From assembly GCF_003473295.1 (NCBI RefSeq), contig NZ_QRMP01000002.1, positions 125,204 to 189,203 on the forward strand: a stretch of DNA of 64,000 nucleotides. Reading direction: 5' to 3'. Under the pieces are notes generated by a model that saw only the letters and a list, made by a program, of their open reading frames with translations, was not told the DNA's origin and searched no databases. This DNA is from Parabacteroides sp. AM08-6 (lineage in GTDB: Bacteria; Bacteroidota; Bacteroidia; Bacteroidales; Tannerellaceae). Positions 9,527 to 19,374 of this stretch are shown here, piece by piece. Numbering within the stretch: position 1 is the first letter of the stretch; each line of letters begins with the position of its first letter. The translations under genes and the position numbers were made by a program.

Positions 9527-9952
9527 ATGAAAAAAGTAATTTTGTATGTATTGATGATTCCGGTGTTTGTAGGTATTTTGTTTTCATGTGGTGAAGCAAA
9601 GACTGATGCCAAGAAGTTGGAAGGTAAATGGGATATAATAGAAGTAAAAGGCGAAAAGATATTGAAAGAGGGATTACCTCAGATGGAGTTCGATATGTCT
9701 GAAAACAAACTGCATGGCAATGCCGGCTGTAATATATTTAATACGACAATAACCCTTGATGACAAGGATATCTCTTCCATTACGATTAACCCGGCGGCAA
9801 CTACGATGATGGCATGCCCGGATATGGCTACGGAAGATGCTATTCTGAAAGCAATGGGAGATGTCAAAGCTGTTAAAGCCGGAAAGTCGGAGAATGAAAT
9901 GTTGCTGGTAGATAGTGACGAGAATGTCTTGTTGGTATTATCAAAAAATTAA
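9527..9952 (+). CDS. META-domain lipoprotein (first copy)
   Basis: A 141-residue lipoprotein (lipobox 'GILFSC') carrying a single META/HslJ domain: 'LEGKWDIIEVKGEKI' opens it, followed by 'NKLHGNAGCNIFN' and 'TTMMACPDMATEDAILKAM'. HslJ-like proteins are linked to heat shock and novobiocin resistance in enterobacteria; the role here is unknown. A paralogue starts 9 bp after the stop, so they form an operon. Confidence 0.88.
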   Translation: MKKVILYVLMIPVFVGILFSCGEAKTDAKKLEGKWDIIEVKGEKILKEGLPQMEFDMSENKLHGNAGCNIFNTTITLDDKDISSITINPAATTMMACPDMATEDAILKAMGDVKAVKAGKSENEMLLVDSDENVLLVLSKN

Positions 9953-9961
9953 TTATCGGAA

Positions 9962-10408
9962 ATGAAAAGGTTTTTATATGTTTGCCTGGTCCTGATAGGG
10001 GTGGGAGTATTAGTCTCTTGTAAAACACAAAAAGCTGTAACCGTGACTTTCTCTGATCTTGATGGAGAGTGGAACATTGTCGAACTTAATGGAAAAGCTG
10101 TCAAAGCAATTGACGGACGTCCTTTTATCCTATTTGATATACCTCGTAAAACTTTGTCCGGTAATGCCGGTTGTAATCGTATAATGGGAAATATTGAATA
10201 TAATGATACTCAGAAAAATATTATCAAATTCCCGAAAATAGCCGCTACTCGCATGGCTTGTCCGGATATGGATGAAGAGCGGGAAGTATTGCAGACTTTG
10301 GATAAAATAGTTCGCTTTGAACCGGAAGGAGTCACTGCCCCTGTCACAAAGATAGCCTTCTATGGTACGGATAACACGAAGTTGATGGTTATTGAAAAAA
10401 AATTATAG
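9962..10408 (+). CDS. META-domain lipoprotein (second copy)
   Basis: Paralogue of the previous gene, 148 residues, lipobox 'GVLVSC', then 'LDGEWNIVELNGKAVKA', 'KTLSGNAGCNRIMGNIEY' and 'ATRMACPDMDEEREVLQTL'. The 'GNAGCN..(M)ACPDM' cysteine pair is conserved between both copies and could form a disulfide. Its 3' end overlaps the convergent kinase gene by 6 bp. Confidence 0.88.
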   Translation: MKRFLYVCLVLIGVGVLVSCKTQKAVTVTFSDLDGEWNIVELNGKAVKAIDGRPFILFDIPRKTLSGNAGCNRIMGNIEYNDTQKNIIKFPKIAATRMACPDMDEEREVLQTLDKIVRFEPEGVTAPVTKIAFYGTDNTKLMVIEKKL

Positions 10409-12679
10409 TTTCAGTTGGCAAGGTAAGATGACGGTAAAGAGGCTTCCTTTGCCTTTTTGGGAGGTTAGTAATATCTGGCCTCCCAGTTGTTTTACGATAG
10501 TTTGGCAGATAGAAAGTCCCAATCCTGTACCTTGTGCGAATTCGTCGTCTTTATAAAAACGTTCGAAAACCTTTTTGCATGCTTCTTCCGACATGCCTTT
10601 GCCCGTATCCTCAACGTATATATGTACTTTCTTTTCTGTCGCTTTATACTGGTATCCTATCGTGATATGCCCTTTCTCCGTAAATTTTACAGCATTATTT
10701 ATTAAGTTTGTAATTACTTGGATAAAGCGATGGCGATCTACGCGGACTTTTATTGGTAAATCCGGAATTTCTTTAAAGAAGCTGATATTGGAAGGCATAA
10801 GTAGGTTATGCGTTTGATAAATCTCTTCTAATAATTCGTTTAATAAATAATCATCGAAAGTAAACGACATACGTCCAGACTCAATACGTGATAGTTCCAG
10901 AATGTCGTTTATTAGCTTTAGTAGCAAACTGCTATTTTTATTAATTGTATCTTTGAATAGTAATTTTTCTTCATCTGTCAACTCCTTTTCCTCCTGTAAT
11001 AAATTGGAGAAACCAACGATAGCATTGAGAGGTGTACGTATTTCGTGGCTCATATTGGCAAGAAATGCAGATTTCATTTTGTTTGCTTCTTCCGCTTTTT
11101 CCTGTAAGTCGATTAATTTTTGTTCTTTATCTTTGAAAGACTGGATGTTCATGCAAAGTCCTATGATACTATGTGTTTTGTCGGGTGAAACTTCTCCATG
11201 GTTATAACGGAGTTCCCACCAGATATAGCCTTTCCCGTTAAAATTAAAACGGCATTGGAGATTGGCATTGTCGTGTAAACCGGAATGGGCATCGTGGATG
11301 TGGTTTTTCAGATTTTCCTGGTCGTCAGGATGTGTCATAGTCAATAGAGCTTCGATAGTAATAGTGCGCGGAGCAATATTGTTGGCTGTATAGAAGTCGT
11401 CTTCAAAAGTGAATTCCTCATTTTTCATTCTCCAGGCATAAATATTACCACCTTCCAAAGCCAGTTTTAAAAATTTCCTTTCTTTGATTAGATTGATTTG
11501 GGCTGTCTTTTTTCGTTTATATTCACGGCGATACATGTAGATAAGATGGAGAATGATGTAAAACAGTAGTAATACTAGCAGAGAAATAACGATTACAATA
11601 TAGTTGTGGTAGTGTACTTCAAAGGGTAAATTATAAATAACGCTACCTTGTGGTAAATCTTTTTGCTTAATGTTGAAACGTTGCATCTCGTTCCAGTCAA
11701 ATGCGTATACTTTAGGGCTTTGTGTTATCGGAATTTTACTGACTTGTGTCCCTTTTATAATACGTTCTACTATACTGGAAACTTCATTGGCTTGTATTTG
11801 AAGTGTTGTGAAATACCCGCCGGTAATCCCTCGATTGTCGTTAAAACCATTATTGATAACGGTGAAAGTAGGTACGTTCGCCAAACGTCCAATTGTCAGG
11901 ACATTAAAGTCGAGTATCGTTTGCAGACAAGCTGTATAAGGATTATTTTCAAAGATATTGACTAATTCTCGGGCTGGAAGTTTTGACGGTTTTGCTGTAT
12001 AAAGTGCTGATTCCTCGGGCGCTCCTGAAATTATAACTTCCGGTTGTTTGTTGCTATCCGGATTATACATGCCGTCGTAAAGGGACATTCCGCTGTTTTT
12101 TACATCTTCCACTACCGCATTATAAGCTAGCTTACCGATAAGCCGTAAATCGTTGAAAAAAAGGATACGAGATTTACCGTATAGTTTTTCTATCAGCCGG
12201 ATTGTTGCCTTGTAATCCGGTTTATCCCAGAAGCCAGTAACGTTGGGATGTTTTTTCAGTAAAGGCCAGTTTGGGAAATTAACGCCGGAAAAAACGACAG
12301 GTGTACTTTTCCCTAACGGATGACCGCAGGCCATTAGCGTATAAGTAGCCTGATCACCATTAACCAATATGATATCAGGTGTCCAGTTGCCTAAAGAATC
12401 CAGAAAGTTATACATGCGTGCTTCTTCATCTTTGGCGATATAACGCTCACAGTCCAGATAAAAAGTACGTACAGAGGTCTGAATGCCTTTCTTTCTCAAA
12501 TCCAATGCCACCATGTTACTAAACTTGGCATAGGCTGTTAGCACAGGGGTATAGGAATGTATGATAAGAACTTTGTGCAACTTCTCTTCCTCCTTTTGTC
12601 CTGCTTTTGTCTGAACCGAAAAAACGGCAAAGAAGATAAGTATAATTATATGCAAATATTGTTTTAGAAGGTACCCCAA
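10403..12679 (-). CDS. sensor histidine kinase with ABC-substrate-binding-like sensor domain
   Basis: A 758-residue membrane kinase. Signal-like N-terminus (residues 9-26), then a periplasmic domain (about 30-350) resembling ABC-transporter substrate-binding proteins ('HKVLIIHSYTPVLTAYAKFSNM', 'PDIILVNGDQATYTLM', 'TPVVFSGVNFPN'), one transmembrane helix near 365-390, a PAS-like domain (about 405-515), HisKA with 'FLANMSHEIRTPLNAIVGF' (phosphoacceptor His about 544) and an HATPase_c domain ('LINNAVKFTEKGHI', 'DTGKGMSEEA', 'GTGLGLSI'). No receiver or DNA-binding domain follows and no response regulator gene is nearby, so it looks orphan. The only start available in frame is TTG at 12679; an in-frame stop lies just upstream. 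Confidence 0.88.
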   Translation of the reverse strand: MGYLLKQYLHIIILIFFAVFSVQTKAGQKEEEKLHKVLIIHSYTPVLTAYAKFSNMVALDLRKKGIQTSVRTFYLDCERYIAKDEEARMYNFLDSLGNWTPDIILVNGDQATYTLMACGHPLGKSTPVVFSGVNFPNWPLLKKHPNVTGFWDKPDYKATIRLIEKLYGKSRILFFNDLRLIGKLAYNAVVEDVKNSGMSLYDGMYNPDSNKQPEVIISGAPEESALYTAKPSKLPARELVNIFENNPYTACLQTILDFNVLTIGRLANVPTFTVINNGFNDNRGITGGYFTTLQIQANEVSSIVERIIKGTQVSKIPITQSPKVYAFDWNEMQRFNIKQKDLPQGSVIYNLPFEVHYHNYIVIVISLLVLLLFYIILHLIYMYRREYKRKKTAQINLIKERKFLKLALEGGNIYAWRMKNEEFTFEDDFYTANNIAPRTITIEALLTMTHPDDQENLKNHIHDAHSGLHDNANLQCRFNFNGKGYIWWELRYNHGEVSPDKTHSIIGLCMNIQSFKDKEQKLIDLQEKAEEANKMKSAFLANMSHEIRTPLNAIVGFSNLLQEEKELTDEEKLLFKDTINKNSSLLLKLINDILELSRIESGRMSFTFDDYLLNELLEEIYQTHNLLMPSNISFFKEIPDLPIKVRVDRHRFIQVITNLINNAVKFTEKGHITIGYQYKATEKKVHIYVEDTGKGMSEEACKKVFERFYKDDEFAQGTGLGLSICQTIVKQLGGQILLTSQKGKGSLFTVILPCQLKL

Positions 12680-12751
12680 TTCTTTTTATTTTACCCGAGT
12701 TAATTATAGTGTACAAAAATAGGAAAAATATCAATATATATAATCGAATAT

Positions 12752-13975
12752 TTATCTTTCCGGTGTGTTATTTTTCTCGACATTCGGATAATCAGGGTAT
12801 AACAAATATTTTTTTCTTATTTTTTTATATTCGTTCAATTCCGGTTGCCAACTGTCTCGGATTTCTTCTTCACTCATTCCTCGTATTATCTGGAAACGCA
12901 GTTCCTTGTTCCCGGCCAGTAAGTCAAACCATTGTGGGCGGGAGAAAAAGAATGCTTGTTCTTTTCCGGCTTTATTATAAAAATCAAGTAGGAAGCTCAA
13001 GGACAGACCGCCTTCGAATGGATATTCCCGCAAATCTACCCCATAACAAAGTTTATCTTTATGGAGTGGATTGGTATCGAATCCGGGTAGTGACGTGGGA
13101 GTAAATGTGAAATCACCGTATTGAGCATCCGGAGCACCCAGTATTTGGAACGGATAATATGTACCTCGGCCTACGCTGATATTAGTCCCTTCGAAAAAAC
13201 AGAGGGATGGATAGAGACGGATTGCCTGGTCGTTAGGGAGATTGGGTGAAGGTTTGACAGGCAACCAATACGGATCGCCATGTTGCCAGTTTTTCATCTT
13301 GACAATATGTAGCTTACAGGTGTCGGGAGTGCTTTTTAGCCATCTTTCTCCGTTAATCATCCAAGCTAGTTCTCCTACGGTCAGTCCATGTAGGACAGGA
13401 AGTGGGTCGAGACCAACAAACGATTCGTATCCAGTTTGCCGCACCGGTCCGTCAACGAAGTCGTTCGGATTGGGGCGGTCCAATACGATAAATTCAATCC
13501 CGTTTTCGGCACATGCCTCCATTGCGTAATGCATCGTGCTAATATAGGTGTAGAAGCGTGCGCCTACATCTTGAATATCGAATACGAGAACATCGAGGTC
13601 GGCAAGTTGTTCGGTTGTCGGTTTCTTATTTTTCCCATAAAGAGATATGATAGGTATGCCGGTTTTGACATCCCGGCTATCCTTTATCTCTTCTCCGGCA
13701 TCGGCTGTTCCACGGAAACCATGTTCGGGTGCAAACACTTTTTTCACTTGAATCCCTTCATCCAAAAGGGCATCGAGCAGGTGTTTTTGTCGTTTCTCCA
13801 ATATGGAGGTCTGGTTTACTATCAGACCTACCCGTTTATCTTTCAGTAGACGAGTAACGACTTCCATGCGTTCAGCTCCAAGTTTTAAAGGTTCTTTTTG
13901 GAGTACGGATGCTCCGGCTTCAGGCATCAGGAGTAATCCGCACAAACAAAAGGTAAACCAAACAACGGTTCTCAT
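12752..13975 (-). CDS. namZ: DUF1343 / NamZ-type exo-beta-N-acetylmuramidase
   Basis: Secreted enzyme of 407 residues with signal peptide ('FCLCGLLLMPEAGAS'). It has the DUF1343 signatures 'KRVGLIVNQTSI', 'KVFAPEHGFRGTADAGEEI', 'LVFDIQDVGARFYTYISTM', 'FIVLDRPNPNDF' and 'EGTNISVGRGTYYPFQILGAP'. The family founder NamZ removes terminal N-acetylmuramic acid from the non-reducing end of glycan fragments and is classed as GH171. A role in peptidoglycan recycling fits the neighbouring murI and M23 genes, but no MurNAc uptake genes are seen here. It is transcribed alone, 72 bp upstream of the kinase. Confidence 0.9.
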   Translation of the reverse strand: MRTVVWFTFCLCGLLLMPEAGASVLQKEPLKLGAERMEVVTRLLKDKRVGLIVNQTSILEKRQKHLLDALLDEGIQVKKVFAPEHGFRGTADAGEEIKDSRDVKTGIPIISLYGKNKKPTTEQLADLDVLVFDIQDVGARFYTYISTMHYAMEACAENGIEFIVLDRPNPNDFVDGPVRQTGYESFVGLDPLPVLHGLTVGELAWMINGERWLKSTPDTCKLHIVKMKNWQHGDPYWLPVKPSPNLPNDQAIRLYPSLCFFEGTNISVGRGTYYPFQILGAPDAQYGDFTFTPTSLPGFDTNPLHKDKLCYGVDLREYPFEGGLSLSFLLDFYNKAGKEQAFFFSRPQWFDLLAGNKELRFQIIRGMSEEEIRDSWQPELNEYKKIRKKYLLYPDYPNVEKNNTPER

Positions 13976-14148
13976 ATGCTATCTTTTTAATTATAGATGA
14001 TACAAAAATAGCTAATCTTTTTTATACAAGGTTTAATATATGTCATTTGTTTTTATATAGTTTGTTTTGACAATTAGAGGACTGTTTATAAATTCACATA
14101 AAAGTAAAAGAGGAGTGAATAAAATTACTACAGCTGTAATATAATCTT

Positions 14149-14156
14149 TATCTTTG
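14149..14156 (+). promoter_or_regulatory. -7 box for the HD hydrolase gene
   Basis: TATCTTTG matches TAnnTTTG, 23 bp before the ATG at 14180. No clear -33 TTTG was found at the usual spacing. Confidence 0.5.
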
Positions 14157-14179
14157 TCTGTCATTTAAGTAAAAAAGAT

Positions 14180-14722
14180 ATGAACCCTTTGGATATTATT
14201 GCCAAATACTATCCGGCCGATTCGGAAGTATATACGATATTGGTAACGCATAGCCGCAGTGTGGCGGATAAGGCATTGGCTATTGCCCGGATGCATCCGG
14301 AAATGAACTTAGACCTTACATTTATAGAAGAAGCGGCTATGCTGCATGATATTGGCATTTTCCTTTGTGATGCTCCGGAAATCGATTGCCATGGTTCAGC
14401 CAAATATATTTGTCATGGTTATCTGGGAGCAGAATTGATGCGTAAGGAAGGCTATCCCCGTCATGCTCGTGTGTGCGAACGGCATACAGGAACCGGTATT
14501 ACTTTGGCAATGATAGAAGAACGGAATCTTCCTCTTCCTCACCGGGATTTTATGCCGGAAACGATGGAAGAACAATTGATATGTTTCGCCGATAAATTTT
14601 ACAGTAAAACGAAACTAACAAAAGAAAAGTCTATTGATAAGGTGAAACAAGGACTTTTCAAGTATGGAAATGATACGGTTGAACGGTTTGATAACTGGTG
14701 TAAACTCTTTTTAGGGGAATAA
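14180..14722 (+). CDS. HD-domain phosphohydrolase
   Basis: A 180-residue soluble protein with an HD metal-binding domain: 'LVTHSRSVADKALAIA' supplies the first His, 'EEAAMLHDIGIFLCDAP' the HD pair (residues 56-57), and 'HARVCERHTGTGIT' a further His. 'ICFADKFYSKT' provides the terminal Asp. HD proteins of this size hydrolyse phosphodiesters or nucleotides, but the substrate is not recognisable from sequence. Transcribed alone, 65 bp ahead of lptD. Confidence 0.85.
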   Translation: MNPLDIIAKYYPADSEVYTILVTHSRSVADKALAIARMHPEMNLDLTFIEEAAMLHDIGIFLCDAPEIDCHGSAKYICHGYLGAELMRKEGYPRHARVCERHTGTGITLAMIEERNLPLPHRDFMPETMEEQLICFADKFYSKTKLTKEKSIDKVKQGLFKYGNDTVERFDNWCKLFLGE

Positions 14723-14728
14723 AAAGAG

Positions 14729-14756
14729 TTTGATTCACTAAATTGTTATACATTTG
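14729..14756 (+). promoter_or_regulatory. promoter of lptD
   Basis: TTTG (14729-14732) and TACATTTG (14749-14756), spaced 16 bp. The -7 box is canonical, the spacing is shorter than the usual 19-21. Confidence 0.5.
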
Positions 14757-14787
14757 CCCGCTGTAACACACTGCAAATAACGACAGA

Positions 14788-17562
14788 ATGTTTTTGAAAT
14801 ACAAATGCCTGATTATCTTATTCTTTTTCCTCGTAGGAATTTTGAGGACTGAGGCGCAGGAATTCGCACCCCCAACCGTTCAATCGATGGTCGGCGATAG
14901 CGTGGCACCTGCCCCGAAGGATACTACGGCTCGTTTGGATACTATACCGAAACGGTCGGCAGGATTGGACGCTCCGGTTGACTATCAGGCTAACGATTCT
15001 ATTATTATAACAGCCGACAATTGGGCTTATTTGTATGGAGAGGGTGATGTGAAATATCAGCAGATTGAGCTTCAGTCTGAAATCATAGAGATGAATATGG
15101 ATAGTAGCTTGGTATATGCTAAATTTGGACTGGATTCAGTAGGAACGGAATTTGGTTATCCTTTATTTAAGGATGGAGAGCAGCAGTATGAGTCCAAAAC
15201 GATGCGCTATAACTTTAATACCAAGAAAGGATATATTACGGACGTTATCACTCAGCAGGGTGAAGGTTATGTTACTGCAGGACAGACTAAAAAGATGGAT
15301 AATGATGTCCTAAATATGGTAGGTGGTAAATATACAACTTGTGATGATCATGACCATCCTCATTTTTATATCCAAATGACAAAAGCGAAGGTGCAACCGA
15401 AGAAGAGGATTATCACCGGACCTGTTTATATGGTATTTGAAGATGTTCCGCTTTATCCGATAGGTTTACCGTTTTGCTTTTTCCCTTTCTCAAATTCATA
15501 TTCTTCGGGTATTATATTTCCGACTTTTGGTGATGAAAGTAGCCGGGGTTTTTATTTACGTGATGGTGGATATTATTTTGCTTTAAGCGATTATATGGAT
15601 TTAGCTTTAACAGGGGAAATCTATACAAAGGGGTCGTGGGGATTATCGGCTCGTTCGTCTTACCGGAAAAGGTATAAATTCTCAGGGAATTTCAATGCTT
15701 CTTATCTGGTTACACGATTAGGGGATAAAGGATTACCGGATTACAGCCTGTCGAAAGACTTTAAGATAAACTGGACACATTCGCAGGATGCGAAAGCGAA
15801 TCCTTATAGAACATTCTCCGCGAGCGTAAACTTTTCTACCAGTAGTTATGACCGGAATAATATGAATGGCTTTTTCCCGGGTAGTAATAATGGCTCTTAT
15901 GCGGAGAATACCCAAAATACGAAAGGTTCTAGTATTAATATTACACAGCGATTTCCGAACAATCCGTTCAGCTTGTCTGCGACAATGAATATCAACCAGC
16001 GTTCGCGTGACTCTTCCATTTCTGTTACTTTACCGGATATCACTATTACGATGAGCCGTATATTCCCCTTTAAGCGTAAACATGCGATAGGTAAAGAACG
16101 TTGGTATGAAAAGATTTCAATGAGTTATAACGGTTATTTGCGCAACAGTATCGATACTCGCGAAGATAAGTTGTTTAAGTCAAGCTTGGTTAAGGATTGG
16201 CGGAATGCCATGCAACATCAGATACCGGTTAGTGCTACTTTTTCTCTCTTCAAATATCTGAATATTTCTCCTTCGTTTAATTATACGGAACGCTGGTATA
16301 GCAATAAGGTTGAAAAAGCCTATGATATGCAGAAGAAGCAAATTGTGGATCGTGATACGATATATGGTTTTTACCGAGTATTCGATTATAGTACTTCTGT
16401 TTCTGCATCTACGACTTTGTATGGTTTCTATAAACCTTTGCCTTTCTTGGGAGATAGGATAAAAATGATTAGACACCGTTTTGAGCCGTCTGTTACGCTA
16501 AGTTATACTCCGGATTTTGGTGCGCCTAAATTCGGGTTCTGGAAGGATATTCAGTATGAGGATGCGTATGGTCAGATGCAAACTTATTCTTATTCGCCAT
16601 TTACTTCTCAGATGTTTGGCACGTCACCTACCGGAACTCAGGGTAGTGTTAGTTTTCAATTGGATAATAATCTGGAAATGAAGATAAAGTCGGATAGAGA
16701 TTCGACTGGCGAACGAAAGATTAGCTTGATTGACAAGTTGTCGTTGGGTATGAATTACAATATGGCTGCAGACTCCTTTAAATGGAGTGATTTGAATGTC
16801 GGTTTGCGTCTCAAATTTTCCAAAAGCTATACGTTGAACCTGACAGGAGTGTTTGATACTTACACCTATGGTTATGATGAAACAACCAAAACAGTTCGTC
16901 GTTTAAATATACCGAGATGGCGTGCAGGTAAAGGTATAGGACGTTTACGGTCAACAGGAACCAGTTTCTCTTATACATTTAATAACGATACTTTTAGCAA
17001 ACTGTTCGGAGGAAAAGAAAAAAGCAGTAGTAACTCGGATAACAGCGGTACTGATTCGGACTATGAAAATGATCCTCAATTAGAAGAAGTTCTTCCTGGC
17101 GAAGAAAATAAATCACAAAATCAGGAAGGCGGAGGTCGTCTGCGCGGTACGAAAAAGAATGACGGTGATTTTGACTCGGATGGTTATATGATAAATAAAA
17201 TACCTTGGAGTTTATCTTTTAGCTATAGTATGCAGTTGAGGTATGACAATAACAAATTCGATACGAAAAAGATGGAGTACAAATATGCATTGACACATGC
17301 ATTGAGCTTTAATGGGAATATTCAGCCGACAAAAAACTGGCGTTTTGATTTTAATGCCACTTATGATTTTGATACGCATAAAATATCTTATATGACTTGC
17401 AACATTACCCGTAATCTGCATTGTTGGCAAATGTCGGCAAGTTTTGTTCCGGTAGGCCCTTATAAATCTTATACTTTCAATATAGCGGTTAGTTCGTCTC
17501 TATTGAAAGACCTGAAATGGCGTCAGAGCAGTAACTATCGTGATGGACAACAGTGGTATTAA
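14788..17562 (+). CDS. lptD: LPS-assembly protein LptD, Bacteroidetes type
   Basis: Outer-membrane LPS translocon of 924 residues. After a signal peptide ('LVGILRTEAQEF') the N-terminal beta-jellyroll (OstA-like) spans about residues 65-220: 'ITADNWAYLYGEGDVKYQQ', 'LVYAKFGLDSVGTEFGYPLF', 'MVGGKYTTCDDHDHPHFYI', and 'VFEDVPLYPIGLPFCFFPF' closes the domain. The remaining 700 residues are barrel strands, interrupted by an acidic Ser/Asp/Glu-rich insert near residues 745-800 that is probably a surface loop. The family accepts LPS from LptA and inserts it into the outer leaflet. It converges with ung. Confidence 0.9.
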   Translation: MFLKYKCLIILFFFLVGILRTEAQEFAPPTVQSMVGDSVAPAPKDTTARLDTIPKRSAGLDAPVDYQANDSIIITADNWAYLYGEGDVKYQQIELQSEIIEMNMDSSLVYAKFGLDSVGTEFGYPLFKDGEQQYESKTMRYNFNTKKGYITDVITQQGEGYVTAGQTKKMDNDVLNMVGGKYTTCDDHDHPHFYIQMTKAKVQPKKRIITGPVYMVFEDVPLYPIGLPFCFFPFSNSYSSGIIFPTFGDESSRGFYLRDGGYYFALSDYMDLALTGEIYTKGSWGLSARSSYRKRYKFSGNFNASYLVTRLGDKGLPDYSLSKDFKINWTHSQDAKANPYRTFSASVNFSTSSYDRNNMNGFFPGSNNGSYAENTQNTKGSSINITQRFPNNPFSLSATMNINQRSRDSSISVTLPDITITMSRIFPFKRKHAIGKERWYEKISMSYNGYLRNSIDTREDKLFKSSLVKDWRNAMQHQIPVSATFSLFKYLNISPSFNYTERWYSNKVEKAYDMQKKQIVDRDTIYGFYRVFDYSTSVSASTTLYGFYKPLPFLGDRIKMIRHRFEPSVTLSYTPDFGAPKFGFWKDIQYEDAYGQMQTYSYSPFTSQMFGTSPTGTQGSVSFQLDNNLEMKIKSDRDSTGERKISLIDKLSLGMNYNMAADSFKWSDLNVGLRLKFSKSYTLNLTGVFDTYTYGYDETTKTVRRLNIPRWRAGKGIGRLRSTGTSFSYTFNNDTFSKLFGGKEKSSSNSDNSGTDSDYENDPQLEEVLPGEENKSQNQEGGGRLRGTKKNDGDFDSDGYMINKIPWSLSFSYSMQLRYDNNKFDTKKMEYKYALTHALSFNGNIQPTKNWRFDFNATYDFDTHKISYMTCNITRNLHCWQMSASFVPVGPYKSYTFNIAVSSSLLKDLKWRQSSNYRDGQQWY

Positions 17563-17605
17563 ACGTAGTAAATGCTGGGAAACCGGAGTTTTATAGACTT
17601 GTTTC

Positions 17606-18268
17606 TCACCATTCAATAGGAGTTTGCCCTGTTGCTATCAGATAGTCATTTGCTTTGCTGAAATGTTTGTTCCCAAAGAAACCGCGATAAGCAGAAAGGG
17701 GCGATGGATGGGCTGATTTAAGCACTAAATTGCGGGATGCGTCAATGAAAGCTCCTTTTCTTTGGGCATAAGATCCCCAAAGAATGTAAACGATATGATT
17801 ACGTTCTTCCGCCAACCGGTGAATGACTGCGTCTGTAAACTCTTCCCAGCCTTTATTTTGATGAGAGCCGGCTTGGTGGGCACGGACAGTTAGAGTTGCG
17901 TTCAGTAATAATACTCCCTGATCGGCCCAGCGAAGCAAATTGCCTGTTTGTGGCATCGGTTTACCTAAGTCGCTTTCTATTTCTTTGAAAATATTGACTA
18001 ACGAAGGAGGAAAAGGAGTTCCGTCCTGTACGGAGAAACATAGCCCGTGTGCTTGCCCCGGTTCGTGGTATGGATCTTGTCCCAGAATAACAACTTTTAC
18101 CTTGTCGAACGGACAATGTTCGAACGCACTGAAAATATAAGGTCCGGGAGGATAAACAGCTCTTTGTTTGTATTCATCCTTAACAAAGTTGATTAGTTGG
18201 CTGAAATAATCTTTTTCAAACTCAGGACTCAAGCGCTCTTTCCAACTCTGTTCTATTTTGACATCCAT
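17606..18268 (-). CDS. ung: uracil-DNA glycosylase
   Basis: Family-1 UDG of 220 residues that excises uracil from DNA. 'VILGQDPYHEPGQAHGLCF' holds the catalytic Asp65, 'PPSLVNIFKEIESDLG' the uracil-binding Ser-Leu-Asn segment, and 'SAHPSPLSAYRGFFG' the catalytic His loop that inserts into DNA. The ATG at 18268 was chosen since the upstream extension to 18427 lies within asnA; it gives the normal family length. It starts 31 bp after asnA, so they are likely cotranscribed. Confidence 0.97.
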   Translation of the reverse strand: MDVKIEQSWKERLSPEFEKDYFSQLINFVKDEYKQRAVYPPGPYIFSAFEHCPFDKVKVVILGQDPYHEPGQAHGLCFSVQDGTPFPPSLVNIFKEIESDLGKPMPQTGNLLRWADQGVLLLNATLTVRAHQAGSHQNKGWEEFTDAVIHRLAEERNHIVYILWGSYAQRKGAFIDASRNLVLKSAHPSPLSAYRGFFGNKHFSKANDYLIATGQTPIEW

Positions 18269-18299
18269 AATTCTGTAATTTGAAATTGATAATTGAAAG

Positions 18300-19337
18300 T
18301 TAAATGAGATACATACCTGCAGCACGGGCTTCCTGGCGCATCTCTTCCGGCCAGATACTTGCTTGGATTTCTCCGATATGAGCTTTACGAAGATAAAACA
18401 TACATAGGCGGCTTTGCCCGATACCACCTCCGATACTTAGAGGAAGTTCTCCGTTCAAAAGGCGTTTGTGGAAATATAATTGTTTTTTTTCTTCAGCATT
18501 ACAAGCTTTCAGTTGGCGAAGCAGAGCTTCCTCATTCACACGGATACCCATAGAGGATAGTTCCAATGAACGGTTTAAGACTCCGTCCCAAACGAGTAAA
18601 TCCCCATTTAAGCCGACTTGCCCGTTTTCTGCAACAGTAGACCAGTCGTCATAGTCCGGTGCACGACCGTCATGTTTTTCCCCGTTGCTTAATTGACAAC
18701 CGATGCCGATGATAAAAACAGCCCCGTATTCTTTGGCAATGGCATCTTCCCGCTCTTTTGGAGTGAAGGTCGGATATTTTTGCAATAAATCCTCGGAATG
18801 AATAAAATGGATTTGTTGCGGCAGGGTAGGGCGTATTTGAGGAAACATTTCATATACCAGATATTCCGTACGAACCATTGCTGCATAAATACGGCGTACA
18901 ATTTCTTTCAGGAATTCAATGTTACGTTCTTCCGGTCCCATTACACGCTCCCAGTCCCACTGGTCTACATAAAGAGAGTGCAGATTGCCTAATTCTTCAT
19001 CGGAACGGATGGCATTCATATCTGTATAAATACCGTATCCTTGCTCAATCTGGTAATCGGCTAATGTGAGACGTTTCCATTTGGCCAGCGAGTGAACGAT
19101 TTCAGCTTTGGCATCGTTCAGGTCTTTGATAGGGAAAGTTACGGCCCGCTCCGTTCCGTTGAGGTCGTCGTTGATGCCCATTCCCTTTAACACGAATAAG
19201 GGGGCTGTGACACGGCGTAACCGCAGTTCGGAAGAGAGGTTTTGCTGGAAAAAGTCTTTAATCTTTTTAATACCCATTTCTGTTTGGGACAGATTTAATA
19301 AGGCCTTATACCCAGCCGGTTTAATTAGATAGCTCAT
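18300..19337 (-). CDS. asnA: aspartate-ammonia ligase
   Basis: Ammonia-dependent asparagine synthetase, 345 residues, related to class II aminoacyl-tRNA synthetases. Key segments: 'LLNLSQTEMGIKKIKDFFQQ' (N-terminus), 'LRRVTAPLFVLKGMGINDDL', 'AEIVHSLAKWKRLTLADY', 'LHSLYVDQWDWERVM', 'LNGELPLSIGGGIGQSRL'. It makes asparagine from aspartate and ammonia with ATP to AMP. The start at ATG 19337 gives the normal 'MSYLIKPAGY' N-terminus; the longer frame to 19412 includes the promoter region. Confidence 0.97.
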   Translation of the reverse strand: MSYLIKPAGYKALLNLSQTEMGIKKIKDFFQQNLSSELRLRRVTAPLFVLKGMGINDDLNGTERAVTFPIKDLNDAKAEIVHSLAKWKRLTLADYQIEQGYGIYTDMNAIRSDEELGNLHSLYVDQWDWERVMGPEERNIEFLKEIVRRIYAAMVRTEYLVYEMFPQIRPTLPQQIHFIHSEDLLQKYPTFTPKEREDAIAKEYGAVFIIGIGCQLSNGEKHDGRAPDYDDWSTVAENGQVGLNGDLLVWDGVLNRSLELSSMGIRVNEEALLRQLKACNAEEKKQLYFHKRLLNGELPLSIGGGIGQSRLCMFYLRKAHIGEIQASIWPEEMRQEARAAGMYLI

Positions 19338-19374
19338 ATACTTGTTGTGCTTTGTGTTTGTAAATAATGTGTGG

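Noticed and set aside
18269..18427. Longer N-terminus for uracil-DNA glycosylase
   Set aside because: It would overlap the asnA 3' end, while ATG 18268 gives the normal family length.
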